13,722 bases of DNA from assembly GCA_017429465.1 (NCBI GenBank), contig JAFROU010000008.1:1-13722 (forward strand), written 5' to 3'. The notes beneath the pieces were generated by a model that did not search any database, was not told where the DNA came from, and saw nothing but the letters and a program-made list of their open reading frames with translations. The position numbers were made by a program, and so were the translations under genes. Every line of letters begins with the position of its first letter. The stretch's first letter is position 1. This DNA is from Candidatus Saccharimonadota bacterium. Lineage in GTDB: Bacteria > Patescibacteria > Saccharimonadia > Saccharimonadales > Nanosyncoccaceae. This document shows, piece after piece, positions 13,243 to 13,722 of this stretch.

Positions 13243-13491
13243 TTAGCAATCAAAATCGGCCTTGCCGCTATTGGATTTATGCCAAGCATTGTGAGCTGCA
13301 AACAGCACGTTCGTGGGTATTACTACCCGCCATCCTCCATCGCGGGTACGCAGGCCACGCTCATCATAGCTGAAGATTTCGTGCCCTCCGTACAGGCCCC
13401 AGGATTTGAGGCCAGGATGATTAGTCCTCGACCGCAATTCAACGGTCCAATGTCCATTCGTGTAAACAACTTTCGGTTCTACCTTTGTCAT
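13243..13491 (-). CDS. Hypothetical 82-residue Trp-rich protein
   Basis: I do not recognise this protein. The start at 13491 is chosen over the longer ATG at 13530 because GGAGGTG (13506-13500), the best Shine-Dalgarno in the window, lies eight bases upstream and the longer start has none. The product (MTKVEPKVVYTNGHWTVELR..., ending GKADFDC) has four Trp, many Gly, Arg and His, no membrane segment and no signal peptide; it looks like one small beta-rich domain (VVYTNGHWTVEL, SWGLYGGHEIFSYDERGL, GGWRVVIP) and a short helix (NVLFAAHNAWH). By hand count 126 of 249 bases are G or C, about 51%, well above the AT-rich neighbours, with codons such as CGG, AGG, CCC, GGG and CTG. It has its own -35/-10, ribosome binding site and terminator, so it is a self-contained unit, possibly acquired. 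Confidence 0.75.
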   Translation of the reverse strand: MTKVEPKVVYTNGHWTVELRSRTNHPGLKSWGLYGGHEIFSYDERGLRTRDGGWRVVIPTNVLFAAHNAWHKSNSGKADFDC

Positions 13492-13548
13492 AACAATGAC
13501 ACCTCCATTAATTAATGTACATCTTTCCACACGAGAAAGAATAGGTAT

Positions 13549-13576
13549 ATTATAGAGAAATAATCTATAAAGTCAA
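13549..13576 (-). promoter_or_regulatory. Promoter of the 82-residue orphan gene (-35/-10)
   Basis: On minus, TTGACT (13576-13571), a 16-base spacer and TATAAT (13554-13549). This is the closest match to the classical two-element promoter in the window. Predicted start is near 13542, giving a leader of about 50 bases with a small CTTTC...GAAAG stem and the strong GGAGGTG. Confidence 0.75.
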
Positions 13577-13592
13577 GCACAAACGTGATTTT

Positions 13593-13619
13593 TTAGCACT
13601 CTTGTCATTTCACTGCTAA
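13593..13619 (+). promoter_or_regulatory. CIRCE operator (HrcA binding site)
   Basis: TTAGCACTC (13593-13601), nine bases, then CACTGCTAA (13611-13619). The CIRCE consensus is TTAGCACTC-N9-GAGTGCTAA: the left arm is perfect, the right arm has seven of nine, and the 9-9-9 spacing is exact. It covers the hrcA -35. Confidence 0.88.
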
Positions 13620-13630
13620 TCGACTATACT
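13602..13630 (+). promoter_or_regulatory. hrcA promoter, leaderless
   Basis: -35 TTGTCA (13602-13607), a 17-base spacer and -10 TATACT (13625-13630), six bases before the ATG at 13637. The -35 occupies the CIRCE spacer, so bound HrcA would block it directly. Confidence 0.8.
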
Positions 13631-13636
13631 AAAAGT

Positions 13637-13722
13637 ATGAGATTAACTGAACGTCAAAAAGAAATCTTATTTGCCATCATTGAAGAATATGCCGAAGTTG
13701 CCACACCAGTTGGTAGCATCAC
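13637..13722 (+). CDS. hrcA: Heat-inducible transcription repressor HrcA (5' part, cut by window)
   Basis: Only the first 28 codons are present: MRLTERQKEILFAIIEEYAE then VATPVGSI. This is the N-terminal winged-helix start of HrcA (family pattern LTERQxxILxAIIxxYxxxAxPVGS). HrcA represses the groE and/or dnaK heat-shock genes and its own gene by binding CIRCE. The identity is strongly supported by the CIRCE element directly upstream. The reading frame is open to the window edge, and grpE-dnaK-dnaJ may follow outside. Confidence 0.92.
   Translation, partial: MRLTERQKEILFAIIEEYAEVATPVGSI

Noticed and set aside
13279..13515. 78-residue plus-strand frame opposite the orphan gene
   Set aside because: The minus-strand frame has promoter, Shine-Dalgarno and terminator in the right order; this frame has none.
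13492..13530. Longer start (95 residues) for the 82-residue orphan gene
   Set aside because: No ribosome binding site precedes the ATG at 13530, while GGAGGTG is eight bases before the ATG at 13491.
1..13722. CRISPR array, insertion sequence, prophage or defence island
   Set aside because: I found no regularly spaced repeats, transposase, integrase, phage or nuclease genes; nearly all coding sequence belongs to housekeeping or envelope families.

Overview
The window is a dense block of about 18 genes from a small-genome bacterium, most likely a Patescibacterium (CPR) of the Saccharibacteria (TM7) type. This assignment is an inference. It rests on AT-rich coding sequence with the standard code, very short or negative intergenic gaps, several convergent gene pairs sharing stop-codon bases, and the combination of small secreted/surface proteins (DsbA-like, VanY, single pseudopilin) with housekeeping genes. 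Species level cannot be decided from this sequence alone.

Layout. 1-537 (-): 5'-complete, 3'-truncated membrane-anchored DsbA-like thiol oxidoreductase, divergent from 578-1213 (+), a stand-alone CBS-pair protein of CorC/HlyC type. 1235-2992 (+) aspS converges on 3039-3584 (-) rubrerythrin, with a bidirectional terminator between them. 3634-4641 (+) ruvB is followed by 4649-5236 (+), a two-helix bacterial-PH membrane protein, which converges on 5233-5622 (-), a type IV pilin-like protein. Two tRNA genes (Met-CAU and Ser-UGA, both -, both with encoded CCA) lie at 5645-5858. A yebC-vanY overlapping pair occupies 7441-5899 (-). After a 208-bp divergent gap comes recA-recX (7650-9352, +), whose tail overlaps a PRC-barrel gene (9872-9267, -) by 86 bp. 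tilS (10713-9880, -) is divergent from lepA (10755-12539, +), which converges on an adenylate-kinase-like gene (13153-12536, -). A compositionally odd 82-residue orphan gene (13491-13243, -) with its own strong promoter, Shine-Dalgarno and terminator comes next. The window ends in the first 28 codons of hrcA (13637 on, +), preceded by a recognisable CIRCE operator.

How the genes work together. Most are information-processing functions: recombination and repair (recA, recX, ruvB), translation (aspS, tilS, lepA, yebC, two tRNAs) and nucleotide metabolism (adk-like). A second group acts at the envelope: DsbA-like oxidase, a VanY-type carboxypeptidase with six extracytoplasmic cysteines, a pseudopilin with a likely disulfide, and a bPH protein. 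The DsbA-like enzyme is a plausible disulfide donor for the other two. hrcA begins the heat-shock regulator locus.

The strongest non-gene signal is promoter architecture. Thirteen promoters match an extended -10 (TGn then TATAAT or a close variant). In ten genes the ATG begins only 6-9 bases after the -10 hexamer, so these mRNAs should be leaderless, whereas five genes have a short leader with a Shine-Dalgarno. I see no CRISPR array, transposase, integrase, phage gene or classical defence system. The best candidate for something undescribed is the 82-residue cassette at 13243-13576.
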